A DNA stretch of 64,000 nt from Cymbomonas tetramitiformis (taxonomy: Eukaryota; Chlorophyta; Pyramimonadophyceae; Pyramimonadales; Pyramimonadaceae), in NCBI GenBank assembly GCA_001247695.2, contig LGRX02003685.1:1-64000 (forward strand), in the 5' to 3' direction. Position 1 is the stretch's first letter. Each line of letters opens with the position of its first letter. Below the pieces are notes generated by a model that was not told the DNA's origin, made no database searches, and saw nothing but the letters and a program-made list of their open reading frames with translations. Below are positions 44,983 to 54,484 of the stretch, piece after piece. The translations under genes were made by a program, and so were the position numbers.

Positions 44983-45020
44983 GGTGTTCAACGGGTCCTT
45001 GAACACATTGCACTTTGAAG
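44983..45020 (+). pseudogene. 5'-truncated LRR exon
   Basis: GTGTTCAACGGGTCCTTGAA...GAAG followed by a GTCAGT donor. It lacks the first two thirds of the repeat and an obvious acceptor. Confidence 0.55.
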
Positions 45021-45110
45021 GTCAGTCACTTTTGATATTTTACTGTTGGTTTCTCTCGATATCTTGATGGTTAATCAAGAGCTGGGCTCACACACCTGCT
45101 TGTGATGCAG

Positions 45111-45212
45111 GGAATAATATTGGAAATGAAGGAGCCGAGGCGCTAGCCGCTGCACTCAGTCCAAATGAGGAGGGAGTGTTCAACACGTTCTTGAACACAC
45201 TGAATCTAGGAA
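45111..45212 (+). CDS. LRR exon, 102 bp
   Basis: Near copy of the exon at 44326 (SPNE subfamily), with FNTFLNTL. Confidence 0.72.
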
Positions 45213-45304
45213 GTAAGCCATTCCCCACATTCTGCTCCTTGATTCTTGTGACACCTGTGATCTATAATCAAGAGGTGGCCTGACACCAAGGGCTTGTGGT
45301 GCAG

Positions 45305-45380
45305 ATAATGACATTGGACCTGAAGGAGCCAAGGCGCTCGCCGTCGCACTCACCCCGAATGCGGAGGGGGTGTTCAACAC
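45305..45380 (+). pseudogene. LRR exon cut by an inversion junction
   Basis: Reads NDIGPEGAKALAVALTPNA and stops being an exon at 45380, the centre of a palindrome (GTGTTCAACAC / GTGTTGAACAC). No donor. Confidence 0.75.
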
Positions 45381-45774
45381 GTGTTGAACACTCCCTCCGC
45401 ATTCGGAGTGAGCGCAACGGCCAGCGCCTTGGCTCCTTCATCTCCAATCGAGTTACCTGCATCACAAGCACTTGGTATCAGGCCACCTCTTGATGATCGA
45501 GCACATAAAATAAAATAAACATGCAGTAGAATGTGGGAAAAGGCTTACCGCCTAAATCCAGTGTGTTCAAGGACCCGTTGAACACCACACGGCCCTAGTT
45601 TAACCCTAATTAGAAAAATCATTGTATATGCACCTGTCTGCACTGCAGGATGCAACTTACATCACAAAGCTGATGGCAAGTGGTCTATGCACACATGCCA
45701 AGTTACTAGAAGTGTAAATGGGAAGATTGAAGGTGTATGGATTCTTACATTCAAGGTCGAGTGTGTTCAAGGAC
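45381..45774 (-). repeat. inverted 394-bp segment of the LRR array
   Basis: On the minus strand this contains, in order, an exon end (ACACACTCGACCTTGAATGTAAG), the long type of intron, a 5'-truncated exon (45555-45597), a short intron, and an LRR exon starting at 45461. Both ends are palindromic: centres at 45380/45381 and 45774/45775, the latter a perfect 32-bp palindrome (45759-45790). Its reverse complement matches plus-strand sequence at 46175-46375. Confidence 0.9.
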
Positions 45775-46000
45775 GTCCTTGAACACACTCCATCTAAGGA
45801 GTAAGAATCTATACACTTTTAACCTTCCCATTTTACACCTGGAGTCTCTTGGCATGTGTGCATGGACCATTTGCCATCAACTTCGTGATGTAAAGTGCAT
45901 CTTGCGATGCAGGCAGGTGCATAGACAGTGATTTTTCTAATTAGGATTAAACTAGGGGAGCGTGGTGTTCAACGGGTCCTTGAACACATTGCACTTTGAA
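45775..46000 (+). pseudogene. truncated LRR exons after the inversion
   Basis: 45775-45800 is an exon end (CTTGAACACACTCCATCTAA, donor GTAAGA). 45961-46000 is a 5'-truncated exon with a GTCAGT donor. Confidence 0.55.
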
Positions 46001-46092
46001 GGTCAGTCACTTTTGACATTTTACTGTTGGTTTCTCTCGATATTGTGATGGTTAATCAAGAGCTGGGCTTACACCACCTGCTTGTGATGCAG

Positions 46093-46194
46093 GGAATAAT
46101 ATTGGAAATGAAGGAGCCGAGGCGCTAGCCGCTGCACTCAGTCCAAATGAGGAGGGAGTGTTCAACACGTCCTTGAACACACTCGACCTTGAAT
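46093..46194 (+). CDS. LRR exon, 102 bp
   Basis: SPNE-subfamily repeat (NNIGNEGAEALAAALSPNE...LDLE), donor GTAAGA, phase 1. Confidence 0.72.
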
Positions 46195-46345
46195 GTAAGA
46201 ATCTATACACCTTCAATCTTCCCATTTACACTTCTAGTCACTTGGCATGTGTGCATAGACCACTTGCCATCAGCTTTGTGATGTAAGTTGCATCCTGCAG
46301 TGCAGACAGGTGCATATACAATGATTTTTCTAATTAGGGTTAAAC

Positions 46346-46594
46346 TAGGGCCGTGTGGTGTTCAACGGGTCTGAACACACTCAATCTTTGGCGTAATAAT
46401 CTATGCACCTTCAACCTTCCCATTTTACACTTGGAGTTTCTTGGCATGTGTGCATGGACCACTTGCCATCAACTTTGTGATGTAAATTGCATCCTGCAGT
46501 GCAGACAGGTGCTTTGCCGTGATTGTTCTAATTAGGGTTAAATTAGGGGAGTGTGGTGTTCAACACGTCCTTGAACGCACTGGGTTTAGGCGGT
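46346..46594 (+). pseudogene. two 5'-truncated LRR exons
   Basis: 46346-46391 has GTGTTCAACGGGTC with a 3-base gap. 46553-46594 has GTGTTCAACACGTCCTTGAA and a GTAGGC end. Both are preceded by the TTCTAATTAGGGTTAAACTA intron module. Confidence 0.55.
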
Positions 46595-46684
46595 AGGCCG
46601 TTCCCCACATTCTGCTGCTTGCTTCTTTTGACATATGTGATCAATAATCAAGCGGCGACCTGACACCAAGTGCTTGTGGTGCAG

Positions 46685-46786
46685 CTAATGGCATTGGACC
46701 TGAAGGAGTTCAGGCACTGGCCGATGCACTCACTCCGAATGCGGAGGGAGTGTTCAACACGTCCTTGAACGCACTGGGTTTAGGCG
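46685..46786 (+). CDS. LRR exon, 102 bp
   Basis: Repeat NGIGPEGVQALADALTPNA...LGLGG. GTAGGC takes the place of GTAAGC as donor. Confidence 0.7.
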
Positions 46787-46878
46787 GTAGGCCGTTCCCC
46801 ACATTTTGCTGCTTGCTTCTTTTGACATATGTGATAAATAATCAAGCGGCGACCTGACACCAAGTGCTTGTGGTGCAG

Positions 46879-46980
46879 CTAACTGGATTGGACTTGAAGG
46901 AGTTCAGGCACTGGCCGATGCACTCACTCCGAATGCGGAGGGAGTGTTCAACACGTCATTGAACACACTGGATCTAAGCA
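46879..46980 (+). CDS. LRR exon, 102 bp
   Basis: Repeat NWIGLEGVQALADALTPNA...LDLS, 194 bp after the previous exon start. Confidence 0.72.
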
Positions 46981-47072
46981 GTAAGCCATTCCCCACGTTT
47001 TGCTGCTAGTTTCTGTTGAAATCTGTGATCAATGATCAAGAGGTGATCTTACACCAAGTGCTTGTGTCGCAG

Positions 47073-47174
47073 ATAATGATATTGGACCTGAAGGAGCCAA
47101 GGCGCTGGCCGTTGCGCTCACTCCGAATGCGGTGGGGGTGTTCAACGGGTCGCTGAACACACTGAAACTATATG
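47073..47174 (+). CDS. LRR exon, 102 bp
   Basis: Repeat NDIGPEGAKALAVALTPNA, FNGSLNTLKLY. 194-bp spacing; near copy of the exon at 43939. Confidence 0.75.
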
Positions 47175-47266
47175 GTAAGTGGTTCCCCACATTCCGTTGT
47201 TTGTTTCTATTGATATCTGTGATCATTCATCAAGAATTGGGTTGACTTTGAGTGCTTGTGGTGCAG

Positions 47267-47368
47267 ATAACCGCATTGGAGATGAAGGAGCGAAGGCGCT
47301 AGCTGTTGCACTCACTCCAAATGCAAAGGGAGTGTTCAACACGTCCTTGAACGAATTGTACCTCAATT
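47267..47368 (+). CDS. LRR exon, 102 bp
   Basis: Repeat NRIGDEGAKALAVALTPNA, FNTSLNELYLN. 194-bp spacing. Confidence 0.75.
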
Positions 47369-47527
47369 GTAAGCATCTTCACACCTTTAGCCTTCCCATT
47401 TCACACTTTCAATCTCTTGGCATGTGTGCACGGACCATGTGGCATCGACTTCTTGGTGAAAACTCCATCATGCAGGATAGAGAGGTGTAAAATGGTAATT
47501 TTCTAATTAGGGTTAAACTAGGGGAGC

Positions 47528-47570
47528 GTGGTGTTCAACGGGTCCTTGAACACACTAAAAATTATACTGT
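47528..47570 (+). pseudogene. 5'-truncated LRR exon
   Basis: GTGGTGTTCAACGGGTCCTT ... then GTACGC at the donor position. Confidence 0.5.
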
Positions 47571-47660
47571 ACGCCTTTCCCCACATTCTACTGCATGTTT
47601 CTTTTATTTTATGTGCTCAATCATCAAGAGGTGGCTTGATACCAAGTGCTTGTGACGCAG

Positions 47661-47762
47661 TTAACAAGATTGGAGATGAAGGAGCCAAGGCGCTGGCCGT
47701 TGCGCTCACTCCGAATGCGGAGGCGGTGTTCAACGGGTCGTTGAACACACTGGATCTGGCAT
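47661..47762 (+). CDS. LRR exon, 102 bp
   Basis: Repeat NKIGDEGAKALAVALTPNA, FNGSLNTLDLA. Donor GTAAGT. Confidence 0.75.
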
Positions 47763-47854
47763 GTAAGTTGTTTCTTGCATTGTGCCACCCATCTCTCTTG
47801 ATATTTGTTATCATTCATTTAGAATTTGACTCACTCCAAGTGCTTGTGATGCAG

Positions 47855-47956
47855 GGAATATGATAGGACCTGAAGGAGCCAAGGCGCTGGCCATTGCACT
47901 CACTCCGAATGCAGAGAGAGTGTTCAACACGTCCTTGAACACACTGGATTTAGGCG
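47855..47956 (+). CDS. LRR exon, 102 bp
   Basis: Repeat NMIGPEGAKALAIALTPNA, FNTSLNTLDLG. 194-bp spacing. Confidence 0.75.
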
Positions 47957-48048
47957 GTAAGCCTTTTTCCACATTCTACTGCATGTTTATTTTATTTTAT
48001 GTGCTCGATCATCAAGAGGTGGCCTGATACCAAGTGCTTGTGATGCAG

Positions 48049-48150
48049 GTAACACGATTGGAGATGAAGGAGCCAAGGCGCTGGCCGTTGCGCTCACTCC
48101 GAATGCGGAGGGAGTGTTCAACACGTCCTTGAACACACTCCATCTAAGGA
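48049..48150 (+). CDS. LRR exon, 102 bp
   Basis: Repeat NTIGDEGAKALAVALTPNA, FNTSLNTLHLR. Last complete exon of the array, donor GTAAGA, phase 1. Confidence 0.75.
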
Positions 48151-48836
48151 GTAAGAATCTATACCCTTTTAACCTTCCCATTTTACACCTGGAGTCTCTT
48201 GGCATGTGTGCATGGACCATTTGCCATCAACTTCGTGATGTAAAGTGCATCTTGCGATGCAGGCAGGTGCATAGACAGTGATTTTTCTAATTAGGGTTAA
48301 ACTAGGGGAGCGTGGTGTTCAACGGGTCCTTGAACACACTGAATCTGACAGGTGAAATCTAAACACCTTCAGTGTTTCCATTTCACAATTCACATCTCTT
48401 GGCATTTGTGCATGGACCATGTGCCATCGGCCTTGTGATGCAAATTGCATCCTTCAGTGTGGACAGTCGCATAATAGTGATTCCCTTATTTGGGTCAAAC
48501 CAGGGGAGTGTGGTGTTCAACGTCCCTGCATACACTATTCTGTAAAGTGAGAATCCACGAGCCTTTAGCCTCTGTTTGCACTTTGAATCTCTGGGCATTT
48601 ATGCGTGGACGATATGCCATCAGCTTCGGGATGAAAAGTGCACCTGGCGGTGCGGAGAGATGCAAAATAATGATCTTCTTGCTTAGGTTTGAAGTAGAGG
48701 AGTATGTTGAACGGCTTATCGCAGTATTCAAGTGATTAGCCTTTCCCCACATACATCTGCTTGGTTCTCTAGTAGTGAACACACGAGCAGATCAGTGACG
48801 AATACAAGATAGATGTGTGTGGTGTGACCCTGGCAG
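48151..48836. other. last LRR intron(s) with two decayed exons
   Basis: Truncated exons at about 48311-48350 and 48509-48545; the second is heavily mutated. The rest is the long intron module. Confidence 0.5.
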
Positions 48837-48925
48837 GTAATGCCATCGAAGGTGAAGGCCGAGAGGCACTGACAAAGGCTCAGAGATCTCGATCGAGTAA
48901 TAACCCGTGCAAAGTGCATTTGTAG
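48837..48925 (+). CDS. terminal exon of the LRR gene
   Basis: Acceptor CCTGGCAG at 48836 in phase 1. The exon reads GNAIEGEGREALTKAQRSR and ends with TAG at 48923-48925. The same N-x-I-x-x-E-G-x-x-A-L start as the array exons makes this a half repeat capping the solenoid. Confidence 0.7.
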
Positions 48926-49423
48926 CCTCGTTCTTGCCCAGACCCTCGAGGCACATTCATAGGAGGACCGATCTCAGTTGAAGCATTCGTTCAATGTAAC
49001 GTGTATACTAGCATGCAACACCTTTTATGTTGTTCCATGTGTAATTTGTTCCAAAAGAGATAGCATGGTAATCGATGAGATTATGATCAGTGAAGCATAG
49101 TTCCTTAATGAGGGTGATTACTTCCTGCTATACCGTAATTATACTGACGGCTAGCAGATGGTTAGAGGCAGTAACTGTCATCCGTGTCAGAAGCGCGATC
49201 CTCTTGCCAGCATTCTACAGTTATTGATCTGTGGGTGCACTTCCCGATGGGTTCCACAACATCCAACATGTTTTAGGCTAGGCAATTCATATTTCCTTGA
49301 TGGCATATTGATATTCATCTCATGGTGCATTGAAGTGTGCGTGCGGGCAGAGCATATAGTTTGGTGCCCGATCCTTGAACGCCGGAACTTATTTGCGCAA
49401 GGTTTGGTGCATAAAAGGACAAT
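48926..49423. other. intergenic, no gene seen
   Basis: 3' flank of the LRR gene and 5' flank of the next ORF. Short ORFs only. Confidence 0.4.
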
Positions 49424-50344
49424 ATGATGACTCCTGAACGTGTCTGCACCCCACCGTCACCACAGAAGGTCGAAGCTGATAGGGCAGGGAAAAACGGGAT
49501 CGAGGATCCGTTTGATGGCACGAGCCGTAAGCGACCAAAACGATCAATGGAAGGGGAGTTGCGTTGCCGAGCTTCGAAACGGTGGTCGGCCCTCGTCACT
49601 CGTGTGCGGAATAACATGATCGCGGCGCTAGGAGAGGATGGCTGGAGATGTTTCATCAGTCTCCCGATCGTCCAACAACATCGGGCAGCTTTCATGGATC
49701 TGTTTAGTGTCGACAAGCCCGTTCGATGCTCGGGTACACTCGAGGGCACGGAATGCCCTCGTCAATTCGTTTTGCGCTTTGCCCGAGATGACATCACGGA
49801 GTTGTGCCGCTTGGAAGAGTTGCACATCGATCATGGATACGATGTGGCTCATATTTGCGGCTTATGGCGCTCTCTACATATACGATTGCCCCTCAGTCTA
49901 CGCGACTCTTCGAATAGATGGTTGGATCACGTGGATACCTCACTGTTGGGGCATTTACTTTTTGGCACACGAGACAGCCAGGACTTAAAGCATCGTGGTT
50001 TCGAAATGCGGCTTTGGGAACCTAATCTACGCTTGCGGTGCGGGCCTTCTCGCCGTCGCGCAAATTTGTTTGCCCAACATGGTGGCGCCCACGATCGCTT
50101 TTGCCATGAGATGCTTATGGCGCATTATAATCGCACACTCACGGAAGAGTTGTTTGTATCCATTCCATTTCGGACCCTTTCCAAGATCGAGTACCCCGCG
50201 AGTCACGATGGGTCAATCGTCACCTTAGACGAAAACGATGGGGCAAATCGTGGATGCGACGGCGTAGGGGCTGATATAGCATCTCGTCAAAGTACCTGTT
50301 GCGTCGACGGCCCTGATATCATCGAGATTTTAGAATGTGAATGA
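49424..50344 (+). CDS. hypothetical protein with possible HNH-like zinc site, 306 aa
   Basis: ATG at 49424 or 49427 and stop at 50342-50344. The N-terminal ~45 residues are basic and proline-rich with a KRPKRS nuclear-localisation-like run. The middle has RWSALVTRVRNNMIAALGE, CSGTLEGTECPRQFVLRF and LCRLEELHIDHGYDVAHIC. The Cys pair and L-x-x-D-H-x-x-D-V-x-x-I-C arrangement recalls HNH/treble-clef nucleases, but I cannot confirm it. The C-terminal third is Arg-rich then acidic. It stands alone in plus orientation. Real coding is likely; function unknown. Confidence 0.5.
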   Translation: MMTPERVCTPPSPQKVEADRAGKNGIEDPFDGTSRKRPKRSMEGELRCRASKRWSALVTRVRNNMIAALGEDGWRCFISLPIVQQHRAAFMDLFSVDKPVRCSGTLEGTECPRQFVLRFARDDITELCRLEELHIDHGYDVAHICGLWRSLHIRLPLSLRDSSNRWLDHVDTSLLGHLLFGTRDSQDLKHRGFEMRLWEPNLRLRCGPSRRRANLFAQHGGAHDRFCHEMLMAHYNRTLTEELFVSIPFRTLSKIEYPASHDGSIVTLDENDGANRGCDGVGADIASRQSTCCVDGPDIIEILECE

Positions 50345-50860
50345 CACGGGAAAGTAATAGACACCCCAAAAATAAGAACATCGATCGCTGAATTTGTTGA
50401 AGATGCTTTCCGGAGCTCTGTAGTCTCAAGACCTTGACTGGCACGTCCGTCCGTGCTTAGTTGATGTGATATCTAGCAAGGCACAGATAAATGGGTTCGA
50501 ACCTGGGTAATCGACTCGTACGCGGTTCATTCGGGATGTGCAAGCGCCCACCTCTTACGTTTTTGGATCAACAGTATGTCCACTGTTGATTCGCTGGCGG
50601 TCCTCACCAAAATCGCCTTCCATAAAGCGCATCCCTTCAAAATGTCGGTCCATCGGACTAGTAGGGATTCCGGATTGCGTCCTTCCCCCCATATGCAAAG
50701 CCGGACCATGTTGACGAGTGCGGCTCATGTTGTGAAGATTATTTCGTTCTAACCGCGAGATCCCGTCACGCCCGTGCTGCATCACGCAACGCTCCCTTAA
50801 ACTCAAAGTGCGATATCACTTCTCCGGCATGAGTGTTCGATCAGGAGCTACACGTACATC
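50345..50860. other. upstream of the LINE-like ORF; no RT found
   Basis: A short frame at 50576-50751 starts at ATG and may be coding. No reverse transcriptase motif is present, so if the following ORF belongs to a LINE, the RT is missing or lies elsewhere. Confidence 0.4.
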
Positions 50861-52540
50861 GTGCTCACCGCCTCACCTGACTGCCCGTACTGCCAAACAG
50901 GAACCAAGTGCAACTTCTCTCACATTCAACTGGAATGCCCGGGCCCGGGTAACTCGCTTGTATACCTTAGAGGAGAACAAGACGATGAACTCAGAAAGCA
51001 TGTGGCGGCCGAGCTTACAGGGGAACCTAAGCTGTTGAACCCAGGGAAAGGCTCCTCCTTTATAGACATTTGCTCCGAAACACTTTTTCCACTTGCTGAC
51101 CTCCGCGACGAAATGAAGCGGGAGCTCTACCTCCAAGCATTGCCTGAATCGGGAATGTACCGCCCATCTGCTTCCAAGAAGGGGACCATTGCTGTGACAG
51201 CACTTCCGGATGTTAACACTCAGAGCGGCAATAATGTGTACCCTGAACTCCAATATGCTAGGAAACAAGAGTTTTGGAAACTCCTGTCGTGGCACTATCT
51301 CTCAAAGAAAGAGTTTCCGTCACCACTCTCACGATATGCCACGCGTGCACATGACATTCATACAGCACTTAAAGCGTGTAGAGATGAGTCGGGTGACCCC
51401 AAAAACTGCTACGCCATTCGAAGAAGCCTTCTTGACATCATCATTGACGACCGTGGGCTAAACGAGAATGGATGTGAACTGTTTTGTAACCCACTAAACT
51501 CACACCCTAGGATTCATTCGAGAAGATGTATCCCCTCAGACCAGATGAGAGCAGCCCTTCGGCCCTTTTGTGCAAATGGCAGAATTGGCTTCGATGGACT
51601 TGCATATGATGCCTATGTCGACCCTATCACCAATATGGGTAGGAATGTTTATGGGAACCCCCCGTTTGACGGGAAGGAAAGATTCTCAAACTCAGCGGTT
51701 ATGGCTACCTTAGAACTCGGCCATCGTGCAGCAAACACTGTGCCAGGATTTCGAGGCATCTGGATCCTCCCACTCTCTCCAAAAAATCAAGAAAAGTGGA
51801 TTGCTAAAGGATTTAAGATGGTATTTAGATTTCCTCACAACACCATTCCTTTCATTCCACACGGCTACTGGACGGGGGATGACCCATATGTTCTCCCGGG
51901 TGGAGGATGTTACAAAGATGATTTCTCAGATGTCTGTATTATTGCCATTGATAGCCCTCCGAGCCAAGACTTTCCTGCTCATGACTGGAGTGGGACGCAG
52001 AAAAAGATTGCAAGGTGGTACATCAATGTCCTTCCTGAGAAGAAGATTACTGACAGAAGACTGAACTGCACCGGAGTTGACCCCGAGATCTGGCAGGAAG
52101 TCCTGGGTGAAAGGAAACTTGTCATCCCCGACAGCCTCTGCCCGTGGCCCCTCTCGCAGGAGAGCCGCCAGAGTGCCCACCCAACAGAATACTACGGAGG
52201 ACACTGTGACACGTCCTACACGAACAAGGACAACAAACCATTTGCAGGGACTGTAACGTGGCCCAAAGAACTTACATTGATGGGATACCTTCCGAAGCAC
52301 TTTGGACAGGTTCTTAGCACCATAGGGGTTCACCAGAGAAGACTGAAGCCTCTCCTCAAGAAGCTTTCCAGGCTGTGCAGATACCACACCCGCATTAGAC
52401 GTGACGCCTTCCTTAATGGTCATGCTAGGGTCGAGATCCATGACCCTTTCAGAACCACTCTTAGCCGAATTACGGGTATCACTGAAGAAGAAGCTGTTGA
52501 AAGAGCAAAACATGTTCTTCCCCTGACCTCCCTTGAATGA
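50861..52540 (+). CDS. LINE-type zinc motif fused to an adenine-methyltransferase-like domain (5' end uncertain)
   Basis: The frame is open from a GTG at 50861; the first ATG in frame is at 51113. The start reads CPYCQTGTKCNFSHIQLECP, a C-x2-C...H-x4-C pattern like the zinc motif after the RT of many non-LTR retrotransposons. The next ~150 residues are unassigned. A methyltransferase-like domain follows: GCELFCNPLNSHP, then DAYVDPITNMGRNVYGNPPF (catalytic-type NPPF at about 51655), and GFRGIWILPLSPKNQEKWI with a predicted core strand. A basic C-terminus (RRLKPLLKKLSRLCRYHTR) ends at the stop 52538-52540. The frame is intact over 1.6 kb, unusually good for this window. The retroelement origin is inference. 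Confidence 0.55.
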   Translation: MLTASPDCPYCQTGTKCNFSHIQLECPGPGNSLVYLRGEQDDELRKHVAAELTGEPKLLNPGKGSSFIDICSETLFPLADLRDEMKRELYLQALPESGMYRPSASKKGTIAVTALPDVNTQSGNNVYPELQYARKQEFWKLLSWHYLSKKEFPSPLSRYATRAHDIHTALKACRDESGDPKNCYAIRRSLLDIIIDDRGLNENGCELFCNPLNSHPRIHSRRCIPSDQMRAALRPFCANGRIGFDGLAYDAYVDPITNMGRNVYGNPPFDGKERFSNSAVMATLELGHRAANTVPGFRGIWILPLSPKNQEKWIAKGFKMVFRFPHNTIPFIPHGYWTGDDPYVLPGGGCYKDDFSDVCIIAIDSPPSQDFPAHDWSGTQKKIARWYINVLPEKKITDRRLNCTGVDPEIWQEVLGERKLVIPDSLCPWPLSQESRQSAHPTEYYGGHCDTSYTNKDNKPFAGTVTWPKELTLMGYLPKHFGQVLSTIGVHQRRLKPLLKKLSRLCRYHTRIRRDAFLNGHARVEIHDPFRTTLSRITGITEEEAVERAKHVLPLTSLE

Positions 52541-53395
52541 CTATCATTTCCACCCTTTCTCTTCTCTTCATTCAGGTGAACACTTTATTAACACTCCCCT
52601 AGGTAGGAGGGTCCCCCCCTCCTACCTTAGCCCCTCCACCCCCACACTCCGCTCCCTCCGCCCCCGCCTTCCCGACCCTCCACCACCGCCCTTCCTCCGC
52701 CTCGCTTCCGCCCTCTTTTTCCACCACAGATGCAGCCTCGCTCCACTTCCACCTCCTCTGCTGCTTCTCCGCCGGCACGACCTTTTTAGCGCTCTGCGTA
52801 GTTTTGCCATGCCGCGGTTTCCTAGGTTGATCCGACCTAGATGAGCCCTTTGGGGCGCGCTATGAGGATGATTTCAGCTCCCTCTGTTCTACAGTTGCCT
52901 GCTTGCAGGATTACAGCGGACTCGTGACATTGTCATTATTCTCAGCGTAAATGTTATATTATTGTACATCGCCATCGTTTCTGCGTAAGCCGGATGCTCG
53001 TCAAGGCATGGTATCAGTTGGGCTAGTATTTTGATACACCAATATACCAGAATATTGGAATCGATCGATCATGTCGTGAACGATCAACTGATAGTCGACC
53101 CAGAGATCGATATACATTAGCATTTCCGTGGCGGATGCTCGACTTCGGTCAACGAAAAAGGGGTCGGTTCGATTTGAAACACAGCATACGCCTAATGCAG
53201 TATTCAGAGATCATATCACCTTGGGCCGTAAAAGCGCACTCGGCAGTTCCTTGCTGCACCTGCGAGCACCGCAGGGGTAGCGCATGCATTTTCTGCAGTG
53301 GGGCAACAATAATGCACAGTGGCTTGCGAAAATCTGTGGGCGAGGGCACCATTGAGCATTCTGTGATGATAGCGATGAACACTGCATGAATATGT
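52541..53395. other. 3' flank with CT-rich low complexity; no gene seen
   Basis: A pyrimidine-rich block (CCCTCC, CCGCCC, CCTCCG units) at 52610-52790. The remainder is unremarkable. Confidence 0.5.
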
Positions 53396-54478
53396 GGCTA
53401 CTGCCCGGTGGTATGGTACTGTCACAAGTACCAAAATGTACGCTTTATTATGGGCACTAGATGGGGTGTATGAGTCCCATGAAGGTTTTGAAAAATCATT
53501 TAGGACCCTTTTGAATTGTTATTGATGCTGAAATGTACTCTCGTGAACTTTAGGTATGTGTATGTGCGGTGTGCTTTTGGGGGGTGTAACGCCATAAAAT
53601 TAATTAAATTTTCTGGTACTGTCACAAGTACCAAGCGCGCGGTGACTTAAAAGGGCACGCTATGTGGCCACGAGGTGGCATGCATGATGTCAAATTTCAT
53701 TATTGGGATGTATCCTAAGTGGTCGTCATGCGTTGTGCCATTTGAACGTCTTTAACGCCAGTATTGGGATTCGATAACACCCAAGGGTGTGATAAAATGT
53801 CCTCTCAGCATTTTTTGTAGTAATATCGGGAGCGGTTTCGTACTTAAGTTCCATGTGTAGAGTCCAAGTACGGCAACTTCTCATGCATGTAAAGGTCTTG
53901 AAAAATCGATATATGGGTTTACTTTTGATGTCATAAACGCTGGTGAGGCGATCCGACGTTATGATATACTTATTTCGTAGCTTTAGTGCCACGACTAGGC
54001 TCCAAAATCGACGATAGCCCTCATACTTAAGGAATCTTGAGTTGGACCATTTGGTGGAGATGGGATGTTTAGCATGTCGCAGTTTCAGCGACGGGCAGTA
54101 TGCCAACTGCCCCATGCTCACATCCATCATTGGCCATGTTATACAGCTTCAATTTGAGCCATCGCTGGGTTGAATAGAATCCCAAGTCTGTTCAAAAAAA
54201 ATCCGAAAGTAGCGCCATGATTTCGAAGACAAGTGAGACACCATTGTGTAACACAAAACTCCACCTTGTTGGCAATATGCATCCACTGGGAGGGCTACAC
54301 GTAACCTATGGACCAATGGGGCATAATACAACTCAGTTTGGGTCGTTAAGGTAATGGTATATCATGGATATCACCATCAGGATGGAGGAGGACATCAAAA
54401 AAAATTCTAGCGTTTTGGTACTTGTGATAGTACCAGATTCGATTCTGGTACTATGACTAGTACCACTGGGCAGTAGCC
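53396..54478 (-). mobile_element. DNA element copy 1 with GGCTACTGCCC termini, 1083 bp
   Basis: Ends: GGCTACTGCCC at 53396 and GGGCAGTAGCC ending 54478. A perfect 6-bp duplication ATATGT lies at 53390-53395 and 54479-54484. Near each end are near-palindromes of the GTACTTGTGAYAGTAC type. Its right end, reverse-complemented, is homologous to the left end of the element at 58931, so the two are inverted relatives. A decayed coding relic at 54149-54331 (minus; PVDAYCQQGG) is shared. No transposase recognised. Confidence 0.85.
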
Positions 54479-54484
54479 ATATGT

